Shown here: piece after piece, positions 7,839 to 17,111 of the stretch | Layout of the letters: each line of letters starts with the position of its first letter | How positions within the stretch are numbered: the stretch's first letter is position 1 | Assembly: GCA_963842515.1 (NCBI GenBank) | Contig: CAWJGO010000002.1 | Location: forward strand, 1,736,001-1,800,000 | From: CADEED01 sp963842515 | Lineage (GTDB): Bacteria; Pseudomonadota; Gammaproteobacteria; Steroidobacterales; Steroidobacteraceae | Direction of reading: 5' to 3' | Length of the DNA stretch: 64,000 bases | Notes under the pieces: generated by a model | The model's input: the letters and a program-made list of their open reading frames with translations, nothing else | Told to the model about the DNA's origin: nothing | Databases searched by the model: none | Translations under genes and position numbers: made by a program

Positions 7839-10800
7839 TCAGAACTGGTATCGCATACCCAAGACCATACGCCGGTCGTTCAGGAAGGCGAAGCGCGGCG
7901 CCATCTGGCCCGTCTCGTTCAACATCATATTGGCCTTCTCCTTCTTGTCGAGGATGTTCGACATGGAGGCACTGACCTGGAAATGCTCGTTGAAGTCGTA
8001 CCGGAACGAACCGTCGAGAATTCCGCTCGGGGCATTGTAGATCGGATTGCCGGACACCCAGTCGCGGTAGGTCGTCAGGTACTCAGAGCGCCAGTTGTAG
8101 GCCAACCGGAACTCCATTTTCTCGTCCTGATAAATGCCGACCAGGTTGGCGATGTGCTCGGACTGTCCCAGCAAATCCCTCACACCAAAACGGAACGCCT
8201 GGGTGACATCCTCCGGTACTCCGTCATCGTTGGAGTCCACACCCATGCCCGGCGGATCCGCCTCCGCCTGGATGTTGGTGTAGTTGGCCTGCACGCCGAG
8301 ATGAGACATCCAGCCCGGCAACCGGTCGAAGAACTGCTGGTACGCCAGTTCGAAGCCATAGAGATTGGCTTCCGCCTGGTTGATAGGGCCGTTGTACACC
8401 AGGTCGACCGTCTGTCCGTCGAGCGTAATTTGGCCCAGCGTCAGATCACCGGTCGTGATGATGTTCTTGAGATCCTTCTTGAACGCCGCCGCCGACAAGT
8501 AGCCACCCTGGAAATACCACTCGTAGGAGAGGTCCAGGTTGACCGCGGTCGTCGGCTTCAGGTCGGGATTACCACGCGTGATGGTGACGCGGCTGAGGTC
8601 GATGTCTTGCGCACCCCGATCCACGCCAAACAACGGGTCGTTCGGGTCCGTGATCCGCTCAAAGTTGGTGCGCGTCGTGGTGGCACCCAAGAGGCGCGTA
8701 GCACGCAGATCCTGGATGTTCGGACGCGTCAGAGCCTTGCTGGCGCCAAAGCGGATCAGGCTGTTGTCGTTCAGGTTCCACTTCACATTGAGGGACGGCA
8801 GCCACTTTGTGTCTTCCTGGTCGACAGCGTAGGCAGTTGGCTGCTGCTGCAGGAAAGCCGTCGCCTCCGGCAGGAAATCACGTGGATGGTCGTGGGCTTC
8901 GGCATCCGGAGTCCGGTTGCCGGTTTCAACTTGATCCGCATCGAAGTCGTCGTACGCGAGGAAGCCGTTCGATGAGAGATCAGACTTCGAGAAGCGAACG
9001 CCGACGTTCGCATCGATCGACATGCCATTGCTGCCGATGTCGTGACCGAAATCGAACCGCACGTATGCGTTTGAAGTTTCTTCGGTGATGTCGGAGATGT
9101 CTTCCGGTCGATAGGCGCCGGTTCCATCCAGGTTGCCGCGTGGCGCCCACGGATGATTGGTCCCGAAATCCGGCTCGTTGAGCAGGTAATTGCGCATTGC
9201 GCTGTAATTCATCAGCAGGTCGCTGCGAATGTACGGGAAACTGCTGTTGGCGCCTTGTACCACTCCGCCACGGAAGAAATTCTTGAAATCGACGAGCTCG
9301 AAAGCGGGCGTGTCCGTCTGCGACAACATACCGTAGCCGCCTGCCCATGCCGGAGAGATGCCGCCCCAGTTCCCGCCGATTTCCTTGTTGAGCTGCTCAC
9401 GCTCGGAGTAGCGCACGCCGAAACGCACGGCCTTGAACCAGGAGTCTTCATCGAATTCGTAACGCGAATCGGCACGAAACGCCTTCAAATCGCCGGTGCC
9501 CTGGCGGAAAGAATCGGAAGCAAACAGCCAGTACGCATTGTTCGGATCCGCGGTCGAAGTCGGAGCCGGCAGCTGGCCGGTACCGCCATTTCGCGTATTG
9601 CTGGCGTTGATGGCGGTGCTCGGGTTGATTTCGAATCTGACCGTCGGGCTTTCCAGATCTGGATTCACGAACACGTCCGAGAAGAACGTGCCACCACCCC
9701 AGACTTCGACGAAGTCCGCGTCGGCCTTGGTCAGCTGGGCATCGAACTCCAGGAACAACTTTTCGGTGGCATTGAACTTGATGTTCATGCTGATGTCTTC
9801 GGTGGTCGCGTTCTCGTGCTTGCCCACGCCGAGCGTACCCACTCCCACTCCGTATGCACCGGTCCAGGCATCGATCTGGCTGGAAACCATGCCTGATTGC
9901 ATCAGACCACGCGCCGGAACCATCGTTTCGCAGTCACCGGGGTTCTGTCCGTCGCCATTGGGATTGTCTGGGGTGCCGTTGATACGGCCACCATCGCCGT
10001 TGCACAGCGCGATCCCGGGCGTCGACCAGCTGTCGTCCATCGTGAGATCGCTCACCGTGAACTGATTTCCGCCGGAGTGATTCGGGAACCACTCCGTGGT
10101 GTGCTCGAGGCTGTCGATGGCATTCTCGACTTTGGTGTACTTGACCGTCGCGCGGAATGATTCCTTCTGCCACTGCAGCGCCATGTAGTAGCTGGTGCGG
10201 TCGCGATCGATATCGTTGGTGCGCAGCTGGAATCCCGGCACGTAAGCCTGGATGTCGTCGGCGGTCAGGCCGTCGTAAGCATCCGACTTGTCGAAGTCAT
10301 TTGGGAATTCGGCTGTCGTCACCTGCGTGCGCGGAGTCGGCGCACCCTGCTGCCAGCCGTTGATTGCGGACTTCAGCTTCGATCGCGAGTAGGACGCCAG
10401 AACACCGAATTCACCGGCGGAGTCAGTCCCCCAGCGATTGCCGACAACGGCCGCGTATGACGGAGACCATTTTTCGCCGAGGTCACCATACGTGCCATCC
10501 GCCGAAAACGCGATGATGTGGCCGTCACGATCAAACGGCTCCAATGTGCGCAGGTTGATCGTGCCGCCAATGCCGCCTTCGATGAGATCGGCAGACTGGT
10601 TCTTGTAGACATCGATTCCACCGACGAGCTCGGGCGGAATGCTCGACCAGTCGAGCGCGCGGCCGCCGTTGGCGGAAAACGCGTCGCGGCCATTGAATTC
10701 AGAACGGATGAAACCCAAGCCGCGGATCAGGTTGCCGCGGCCTTCCGGGGACGGGAAGTCAGGCGAAGCGCCGCCCGTGGTGGGGAAACGCGAAACCGTC

Positions 10801-11102
10801 ACGCCCGGAATGCGTTGCAACGCTTCGGCGACCGACATGTCGGGCAGACTCGTGACATCCGACGCTGTGACCGAGTCCACGAACGTATCGGCGCGGCGCT
10901 TGGTTTCAGCGGCGGTTTCGAGCGCGGCGCGAATGCCAGTGACGACAATCGTGCTCACCTCTTCATCCGACTTCGCCTCACTCGTCGCCTTGGCGGCGTC
11001 CTTTTGGGCGTTTTCCTGCGCCACAGCAATCGCGGACGCCACGGCCATGGCAATGGCTGACGTACCGACCAACAAACGATCGAACCTTGATTTCGCTTTC
11101 AC
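7839..11102 (-). CDS. TonB-dependent receptor (proteobacterial, halogenase-operon type)
   Basis: An outer-membrane receptor of about 1087 residues: Sec signal ending near VAQENAQ, a TonB box-like stretch (STIVVTGI), a plug (SLPDMSVAEALQRIPGV is a hallmark of this receptor class), and a 22-strand barrel ending in an aromatic residue (GMRYQF). It is the first gene of the operon. Two in-frame GTG codons (11108 and 11102) compete; the second has GAGGGG at a proper distance, so I prefer it. The substrate is unknown; this receptor class is often paired with glycan or aromatic uptake loci and with halogenases. The promoter presumably lies in the 269 bases upstream, where I recognise no regulator site. 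Confidence 0.93.
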   Translation of the reverse strand: MKAKSRFDRLLVGTSAIAMAVASAIAVAQENAQKDAAKATSEAKSDEEVSTIVVTGIRAALETAAETKRRADTFVDSVTASDVTSLPDMSVAEALQRIPGVTVSRFPTTGGASPDFPSPEGRGNLIRGLGFIRSEFNGRDAFSANGGRALDWSSIPPELVGGIDVYKNQSADLIEGGIGGTINLRTLEPFDRDGHIIAFSADGTYGDLGEKWSPSYAAVVGNRWGTDSAGEFGVLASYSRSKLKSAINGWQQGAPTPRTQVTTAEFPNDFDKSDAYDGLTADDIQAYVPGFQLRTNDIDRDRTSYYMALQWQKESFRATVKYTKVENAIDSLEHTTEWFPNHSGGNQFTVSDLTMDDSWSTPGIALCNGDGGRINGTPDNPNGDGQNPGDCETMVPARGLMQSGMVSSQIDAWTGAYGVGVGTLGVGKHENATTEDISMNIKFNATEKLFLEFDAQLTKADADFVEVWGGGTFFSDVFVNPDLESPTVRFEINPSTAINASNTRNGGTGQLPAPTSTADPNNAYWLFASDSFRQGTGDLKAFRADSRYEFDEDSWFKAVRFGVRYSEREQLNKEIGGNWGGISPAWAGGYGMLSQTDTPAFELVDFKNFFRGGVVQGANSSFPYIRSDLLMNYSAMRNYLLNEPDFGTNHPWAPRGNLDGTGAYRPEDISDITEETSNAYVRFDFGHDIGSNGMSIDANVGVRFSKSDLSSNGFLAYDDFDADQVETGNRTPDAEAHDHPRDFLPEATAFLQQQPTAYAVDQEDTKWLPSLNVKWNLNDNSLIRFGASKALTRPNIQDLRATRLLGATTTRTNFERITDPNDPLFGVDRGAQDIDLSRVTITRGNPDLKPTTAVNLDLSYEWYFQGGYLSAAAFKKDLKNIITTGDLTLGQITLDGQTVDLVYNGPINQAEANLYGFELAYQQFFDRLPGWMSHLGVQANYTNIQAEADPPGMGVDSNDDGVPEDVTQAFRFGVRDLLGQSEHIANLVGIYQDEKMEFRLAYNWRSEYLTTYRDWVSGNPIYNAPSGILDGSFRYDFNEHFQVSASMSNILDKKEKANMMLNETGQMAPRFAFLNDRRMVLGMRYQF

Positions 11103-11371
11103 GCGCACCCCCTCATTGTGCTTATCTTTGTCTTATTCGGATCCCCGGCGCTTCAGCCATCTGAGACCTACCGCGTTCGCCTTGCCGACGCGCCGACGGT
11201 TCCACCTGCAAAAGTGTCTTTCATAGTCCACCGCGAGACACGTGTCGTCTAATTGCTTTTTCGGGACGACCGATATCGGAATCCTCATCGGTGCGGAGAA
11301 ATTCGGCGCTCTGTTCCCGGTGGCCAGGCGTATCCGCGCAAGTTCGCGCAGCAGCCGTCAGTCCTGAGCAA

Positions 11372-12940
11372 TCAGGCGCGAAATGAAATCTTGAAGGCGC
11401 TCGCGTGGCGCGCCGGTAACTTCGCCGGCACGTCGACAATGAGCGCTGCATCCGTCTGCTGAAAACTCAACGGCTGCGCGAGCCCCAACAGACGCACGCT
11501 TTTCACCGCACGTCGCTCATGGCCACCGGCGCGGCCGAGCGAGGCGATCGTCACCTGTCCCGACGGCTCGCCCAAGGTGATGGCGTAAAGGGTTTTGTCC
11601 TTGGTGGTGAACCGAATGTCCTGGGCTGTGTATTCGGCCTTTTCCTTGAACGCCCCCGCCGACGTCTCAGTTGGACCCTCGCCATACACGGTCCACGGGC
11701 GCGTCGCATGGATCGCCTCGGCGTTGATGGCCATCCACGCCTTCAAATCGGCGAGCAGCGATTGTGATTCCGGCGGCAAGCTTCCGTCGGGATAGAGCAC
11801 GACATTCAGCAGCAGATTGCCGTTCTTGCTGACGATGTCGGCGAGCATGCGAATCACATCGGGCCCGGTCTTGTACGCAAAGCCATCGGAGTAATACCAG
11901 TCGCCGTTCGAGGTGTCGGTTTGCCACGGGAGCGGATTGATGCCACTCATGACGCCTCGCTCGACATCCTGAACGCAGGCTTCGGGATAGAACTCCCCCG
12001 ACCCCAGGGCCTTGCAGTTGTAGACCGTCTCCACGCGACCATGCTTGGCCACGCTACTGTTGAAATAGTGAGCTACCAGCGAGCGCCCAACTACTCCGAA
12101 TGGCATGCCACCGTCTGAATAGAGCAGATCTGGCTTGTAGCTGTCGATGAGGTCGCGAATGCGCTTGAACCAAACCTGGTGATACTCGGGATTGGTGGTG
12201 TACCAGGTGTCGGAATTCCCCTTGAAGGGCTCGTCGTGCTTGGGGTGATACAGATCCGCATATTGGGGATCGGCGCCATCGTAGTTCACGCCGAACTTCG
12301 GCCAGAATTGGTCGTAGAAGTGGCTCGGATGCCACCAGTTGTGACTGGCGCCGAGATGCTCCGACACTCCAAATTTGAGGCCGCGCCGGCGTGCCGCGTC
12401 ACGCCAGGCGCCGACGATATCCCGCTTCGGGCCCATCGCGAATGAGTTCCATCGATGATGGCGGGACTTCCACAAATCGAAGTTGTCGTGGTGCACGCCC
12501 ATGCTGACGAAGTATTTCGCACCGGCCGCGGCGTAAAGATCCATCAATGATTCCGGATCGAACTTCTCCGCCTTCCAGAGAGCAATGACGTCCTTGTAGC
12601 CGAATTCGGATGGGTGGCCGTAGTGCTCGAGATGATGCGCGTAGTGAGGATGACCGGGGACGTACATCCATCGGGCATACCAGTCTCCTCTGCGCGGCAC
12701 AGCCTGCGGCCCCCAGTGCGCCCAGATGCCGAACTTCGCGTCGCGAAACCATTGTGGCGCTTGATAGGTCTTCAGCGATTCCGCGGTCGGCTGAAACGGA
12801 CCGTCGGCAATGGGAAGTTTGGTGGCCGCCGTGGAGCCGGGGCCAGCCTGGTCCGCCAGCGCTGGTGCTTCCTGCATTGCCGCCTGGGCGCCGAGCGCGG
12901 CCCACAGGGGCGTTCCTAACAGGACTCGTCTGGTGACCAT
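11372..12940 (-). CDS. Alpha-L-fucosidase, GH29 family, exported
   Basis: A 522-residue GH29 alpha-L-fucosidase that releases terminal L-fucose. The N-terminus TRRVLLGTPLWAALGAQA looks like a Tat or Sec export signal. GH29 hallmarks include the FGIWAHWGP segment, GVHHDNFDLW, and the nucleophile aspartate in LLYSDGG; a C-terminal beta-sandwich follows. The start at 12940 has AAAGGAGT seven bases upstream; an earlier in-frame ATG at 12988 has none. It diverges from the zinc alcohol dehydrogenase gene, and the shared promoter region is about 150 bases. The gene lies between the halogenase operon and the sulfatase/GH43 operon and fits the glycan-degradation locus on the latter side. Confidence 0.93.
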   Translation of the reverse strand: MVTRRVLLGTPLWAALGAQAAMQEAPALADQAGPGSTAATKLPIADGPFQPTAESLKTYQAPQWFRDAKFGIWAHWGPQAVPRRGDWYARWMYVPGHPHYAHHLEHYGHPSEFGYKDVIALWKAEKFDPESLMDLYAAAGAKYFVSMGVHHDNFDLWKSRHHRWNSFAMGPKRDIVGAWRDAARRRGLKFGVSEHLGASHNWWHPSHFYDQFWPKFGVNYDGADPQYADLYHPKHDEPFKGNSDTWYTTNPEYHQVWFKRIRDLIDSYKPDLLYSDGGMPFGVVGRSLVAHYFNSSVAKHGRVETVYNCKALGSGEFYPEACVQDVERGVMSGINPLPWQTDTSNGDWYYSDGFAYKTGPDVIRMLADIVSKNGNLLLNVVLYPDGSLPPESQSLLADLKAWMAINAEAIHATRPWTVYGEGPTETSAGAFKEKAEYTAQDIRFTTKDKTLYAITLGEPSGQVTIASLGRAGGHERRAVKSVRLLGLAQPLSFQQTDAALIVDVPAKLPARHASAFKISFRA

Positions 12941-13093
12941 GCATTTACTCCTTTCGATGTCAGCTCGTGAAGAGGCGTTCTCCAGCACGGGGTTGACAAC
13001 ACCTCCGTCATGGCGAAAATCGCGCCCCGCATGTCATTTTCATATATGACAGTTACTTTCTCAAATGTAATGGACGTTATGAGCCAGACTCTG

Positions 13094-14104
13094 ATGGATG
13101 TAGTTGTCTGCGTAAGCCCGGGCACCCTGGTGATAGAGCAACGGCCAGTGCCGGAGCCGGGCCCCGATGAAGTGCTGGTGCGCGTGCGACGCGTCGGCAT
13201 GTGCGGTACCGACATGCACATTTTCCGCGGGGTTCAGCCTTACCTCACCTATCCGCGCGTGATGGGTCACGAATTTTCAGGTGAGGTAGTCGTTTCACCT
13301 GCGGGCTCGGCCTTGAGCCCTGGCGAGCCGGTGTACGTGGTGCCGTATATCTCCTGTGGCGAGTGCAGCGCTTGCCGCAAGGGCCGGTCGAACTGCTGCA
13401 TGGCGCTTGCAGTTCTTGGGGTGCACCGGGACGGCGGGCTCGCACAGTATGTCTGCGTGCCAGAAAAGTTCGTTTTTTCGGCTCGCGGCATTTCCCTGGA
13501 CGAAGCGGCAATGATCGAGTTCCTGGCCATTGGAGCCCACGCCGTGCGTCGTGCAGATGTCAGGCCGGCGCAGCGCGTTCTGGTTTCGGGATGCGGGCCG
13601 ATCGGGATCGCCTGCGCGCTGTTCGCGAAACTTCGTGGTGGCGAGGTCGCGGTAGTCGACTCGAGACCCGAGCGGCTCGCCCTTTGTCGCGACAAACTCG
13701 GAATTCAGCACGCCGTGAAACTGTCACCCGATATTGATGCGAGCCTGCTTTCGATCAGCGGTGGCGACAGGTTCGATGTTGTCTTCGATGCCACCGGAAA
13801 TGCCCAGGCCATGGAGAACGGGTTCCGATACATCGCCCACGGCGGCACCTATGTGCTCGTCTCGGTCGTGAATGCCGACATCACATTCTCCGACCCGGAG
13901 TTTCACAAGCGTGAAATCACCCTCAAGGGCAGTCGCAATGCTACTGCGGAGGACTTCGATCTCGTGCTGCAGAGCATTCGCTCGGGAAACATACCGACCG
14001 CTGACTTGCATACTCATCGCGCTCCGATGCAGGACTTACCAGCGACCCTTCCCCAATGGCTCGAGCCGGAGTCGAAGGTGATCAAGGCGATGGTGGAATG
14101 CTGA
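13094..14104 (+). CDS. Zinc-dependent medium-chain alcohol/sugar dehydrogenase
   Basis: A 336-residue MDR-family dehydrogenase. The catalytic zinc site is C (GMCGTDMH) with H-E (MGHEFSG); four cysteines (CGECSACRKGRSNC) hold the structural zinc. The Rossmann motif GCGPIG is followed by VVDSRPE; the aspartate suggests NAD rather than NADP. Facing the alpha-L-fucosidase across a shared promoter, it may oxidise L-fucose or a derived sugar alcohol; this is inference. The start is uncertain: ATG at 13070, 13079 or 13094, none with a strong ribosome site; 13094 best fits family N-termini. It ends exactly where the convergent GH43 gene ends. Confidence 0.88.
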   Translation: MDVVVCVSPGTLVIEQRPVPEPGPDEVLVRVRRVGMCGTDMHIFRGVQPYLTYPRVMGHEFSGEVVVSPAGSALSPGEPVYVVPYISCGECSACRKGRSNCCMALAVLGVHRDGGLAQYVCVPEKFVFSARGISLDEAAMIEFLAIGAHAVRRADVRPAQRVLVSGCGPIGIACALFAKLRGGEVAVVDSRPERLALCRDKLGIQHAVKLSPDIDASLLSISGGDRFDVVFDATGNAQAMENGFRYIAHGGTYVLVSVVNADITFSDPEFHKREITLKGSRNATAEDFDLVLQSIRSGNIPTADLHTHRAPMQDLPATLPQWLEPESKVIKAMVEC

Positions 14105-15727
14105 TCAGAACGCTTGGCGCAGGTACTCTCTTTCCCGGTACTCGAAGTAGTCGAAATCCGCCGGATGCGCCGTGCCCGACATGTCCTGGCAGGCCACGCC
14201 AACGAACGCACCGGTGAAATTCGCCGAGCCGAGTCCCGCGGCCTCATCGGAGAGGATGCTCGCGTCTAACAATTCCGGCAGAACATTCCAATCGCCGTCG
14301 ACGCGGTATGCAAAGCGCAGCCGCTCGTAATCGACTTCCACACGCAATTCGATGCGGCCCGCCGGAATCGGAATCGGGGCCGTGAAGAAATCGGACTGCG
14401 ACTGATCCGGCAGGCACGACATGACACGCAGGTGCCGGCCGTGCTCCTCGTCGTGCGACACGTGCAGATAGTGGAACTTCGAGGAGTTGTAGTAACACAC
14501 CAGTCCAGCCGCCTGCTGGAAGTGCGCCGCCTCGAACTCCATCGCGGTAGTCACGCTGTAGCAGTGCGCCTGCTGGCGACGCGCCACCAATGACTGCCGG
14601 AAGACACTGCCAATGGTTTCACGGCCATACAGCCGCAGGTACCCGGGGCGTTCGCTCAAGCTGAACAGTTCTTCCGTCCACGGTGACCGTAACCACTGGA
14701 AGTCGATGGGCAAGTGATTGCTATCGAAATCCTCGCGAATCGCCCCAGCTGCAAACGGCGCCGCGGGTAGCGCCGGCGCCGGCGTCTCGAGTTCCGGCAG
14801 TCCGCTGCCATCGAGCGTGCGCAGCCAACCGTCGCTCCCCCAGGCCATTTTCTGTATCGCCGTTTCGCGGCCCAGCACACACCGGCCGCGGTTCGGCAGC
14901 GGGCGGCCGCATAGATAGACGGCGTACGTCTCACCCGCCTGCGTATCGACCAGGTCGCCGTGACCGGCACGATGCAGCGGCGCATGCGGACGGTCTCGCG
15001 CGGTAACGATGTACTTGTCCGGGTGCAGCTCGTATGGACCCGTCAGCGTGCGCGAACGAGCCATTGTCATCGCATGACCCCAACCCGTGCCGCCCTCAGC
15101 GGTGATCAGGTAGTAGTAACCGTTGCGCTTGTAGAGGTGTGGCGCTTCGGTGAAGCCGATGGACGTGCCCTTGAAAATGAGCTGGCGCTCGCCGATGAGC
15201 TTGCGTTGCGCGTGCGAGTACTCCTGCAGCACGATGCCGGCGAAGCGGCCTCTGCCCGCACGATGGTCCCAGAGTTGATTCACCCAGTACTTGCGCCCGT
15301 CATCGTCATGAAACAGCGACGGATCAAAGCCGCTGCTATTCACGTATAACGCATCGGACCAGTCGCCGTCGATGGTGGGACAGGTGACTAGATAGTTGTG
15401 GAAATCGCGCAGCGATGCGCCCGATGCGCCACTGACCGTCGTGCGGCCGTAGCGCTTGACGTCGGTGTAGGCGAGCCAGAAAAGCCCGTCGCTATGCGTG
15501 AGGCACGGCGCCCAGACACCGCACGAATCGGAATCGCCGAGCATGTTGAGCTGACTCGCCCGACGCAGCGGCCGGGTCAGCAATCGCCAATTCGCCAGAT
15601 CCCGCGAATGATGGATCTGCACACCGGGATACCATTCGAAGGTGGAGGTTGCGATGTAGTAATCATCGCCGACCCGCAGGATCGACGGATCGGGATTGAA
15701 GCCAGGCAGAATCGGATTGCGGATCAT
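14105..15727 (-). CDS. Glycoside hydrolase family 43 (beta-xylosidase / arabinofuranosidase type)
   Basis: A 540-residue GH43 enzyme with a C-terminal GH43-type beta-sandwich. NPILPGFNPDPSILR carries the catalytic base aspartate; the later TEAPHLYKRNGYYYL carries the general acid glutamate; a DPSLF segment holds the pKa-modulating aspartate. No signal peptide is visible, so it may act on imported oligosaccharides in the cytoplasm. The start at 15727 forms a four-base ATGA overlap with the upstream MFS gene; the longer in-frame extension is out-of-frame MFS coding sequence. The stop touches the stop of the convergent dehydrogenase gene. Xylosidase or arabinofuranosidase activity cannot be told apart here. 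Confidence 0.92.
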   Translation of the reverse strand: MIRNPILPGFNPDPSILRVGDDYYIATSTFEWYPGVQIHHSRDLANWRLLTRPLRRASQLNMLGDSDSCGVWAPCLTHSDGLFWLAYTDVKRYGRTTVSGASGASLRDFHNYLVTCPTIDGDWSDALYVNSSGFDPSLFHDDDGRKYWVNQLWDHRAGRGRFAGIVLQEYSHAQRKLIGERQLIFKGTSIGFTEAPHLYKRNGYYYLITAEGGTGWGHAMTMARSRTLTGPYELHPDKYIVTARDRPHAPLHRAGHGDLVDTQAGETYAVYLCGRPLPNRGRCVLGRETAIQKMAWGSDGWLRTLDGSGLPELETPAPALPAAPFAAGAIREDFDSNHLPIDFQWLRSPWTEELFSLSERPGYLRLYGRETIGSVFRQSLVARRQQAHCYSVTTAMEFEAAHFQQAAGLVCYYNSSKFHYLHVSHDEEHGRHLRVMSCLPDQSQSDFFTAPIPIPAGRIELRVEVDYERLRFAYRVDGDWNVLPELLDASILSDEAAGLGSANFTGAFVGVACQDMSGTAHPADFDYFEYREREYLRQAF

Positions 15728-17025
15728 TGTGTGCGGCCGACCGATGGCGGCGTGACGTCTGTCGACGCGGGTGTGCTGACGCGTTCGCGTACCACGGTCC
15801 AGAGCCAGATCGCACCGAGAATATCGAACACGGCCAGCGCCACGAAGAACGGGTCGTAACCAATGGTCTTGACCAGTCCGCCTATCAACAGCGTGAACAG
15901 CAGTACCCCGAGGTTGCCGCAGAACCCGCCAATGCCGGCCACCGTCGCCACCTCGTTCCGCCGGAACAGGTCCGAAGACATGGTGATCACTGTGATCGAC
16001 AGCGTCTGATGCGCGAAGCCACCGAGGCACAGCAGCATGATCGCCACGTAAGGACTCTCGACCTTGCCGACGAACGCCATGCTGGTCATGAGCAGCGCAC
16101 CGACGGTGAAGGCCCAGCGCCGCGCATTGATGAGGCCGATGCCCCGCCGCTGCAGCCACAAGACAATCGTCGGCCCGGCCAGGCAGCCGATGTCAGCGGT
16201 CACGAACGGCAGCCAGGCAAACATGGCGATCTGCTTGATATCGAAGCCACGCTCGGTCATTAGATAGAACGGCACCCAGAAGGCCAGAGTGCCCCACGTG
16301 GGATCGGCGAGCATGCGCGGAATCGCGATGCCCCAGGTATTGCGCTGCTTGAGCAGGCTCAAGATCGATGGCTTGCTGGTGCCGGCCGCGAGGTGTGCTT
16401 CCTGACCGGATTCGATGTAGTCGCGTTCCTCCGCCGAGATCGTTGGGTGATCCTTCGGCGAGTAATAGAACTTGAACCACAGCGCCACCCACACCAGCGC
16501 AGCGCCACCAGCAATCACGAAGGCGAGGCGCCAGTTGTGGAACAGGATGGCCCACGCGACCAGCGGCGCGGCCAGCATCGAACCGAACGAGGCACCGATG
16601 TTGTAGAAGCCACCAGCGAACCCACGTTCCTTCGCCGGAAACCACTCGGCGACTGCCTTCATACCGCCCGGCTGCGCCGATCCTTCGGCAAACCCCATCA
16701 ACCCGCGCAGCGCCGCCAAGATCTGCCAGTTGCTAGCGACGCCATGAAGCATGGTGATCAGTGCCCACGCGATCGCGAACAGGCCAAAGCCGAGCTTCAG
16801 ACCGATGAGGTCCATCACGTAGCCGGCGAATGGCTGCAGCATGATGCCGAGCTGGAAGACGCCCGTTATCCAGGAATATTCCTTTTCACCGATGCCGAGC
16901 TCTCCCGTAAGCGTGGGAGCGGCCACACCGAGCGTGGCCCGGGTGAGGTAGTTGAGGATCGTGCCGATGGTGATCAGGCTGATCATCCACCAACGCAGCG
17001 CATACAACCGCCGGATCACTGGCAT
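15724..17025 (-). CDS. MFS transporter, anion:cation symporter (hexuronate-type)
   Basis: A 433-residue, 12-helix MFS permease. The motif NYLTRATLGVAAPTL after the first helix and the pattern of the loop (LRGLMGFAEGSAQPGG) match the ACS family that carries hexuronates and other sugar acids. It overlaps the GH43 gene by four bases and follows the sulfatase by about 86 bases. GGGGGAA precedes its ATG. In this operon it likely brings the mono- or oligosaccharide acid released outside into the cytoplasm, which fits the GH43 without a signal peptide and the lactonase-like gene upstream. The substrate is inferred from context. Confidence 0.9.
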   Translation of the reverse strand: MPVIRRLYALRWWMISLITIGTILNYLTRATLGVAAPTLTGELGIGEKEYSWITGVFQLGIMLQPFAGYVMDLIGLKLGFGLFAIAWALITMLHGVASNWQILAALRGLMGFAEGSAQPGGMKAVAEWFPAKERGFAGGFYNIGASFGSMLAAPLVAWAILFHNWRLAFVIAGGAALVWVALWFKFYYSPKDHPTISAEERDYIESGQEAHLAAGTSKPSILSLLKQRNTWGIAIPRMLADPTWGTLAFWVPFYLMTERGFDIKQIAMFAWLPFVTADIGCLAGPTIVLWLQRRGIGLINARRWAFTVGALLMTSMAFVGKVESPYVAIMLLCLGGFAHQTLSITVITMSSDLFRRNEVATVAGIGGFCGNLGVLLFTLLIGGLVKTIGYDPFFVALAVFDILGAIWLWTVVRERVSTPASTDVTPPSVGRTQ

Positions 17026-17111
17026 GAATTTCCCCCGCTGATGTTACCGGTACCCTAGCATGGCTCCGTCAGACGCGCTGATTCCGACCGGCTGCTGGCG
17101 GAGCTATGCGC

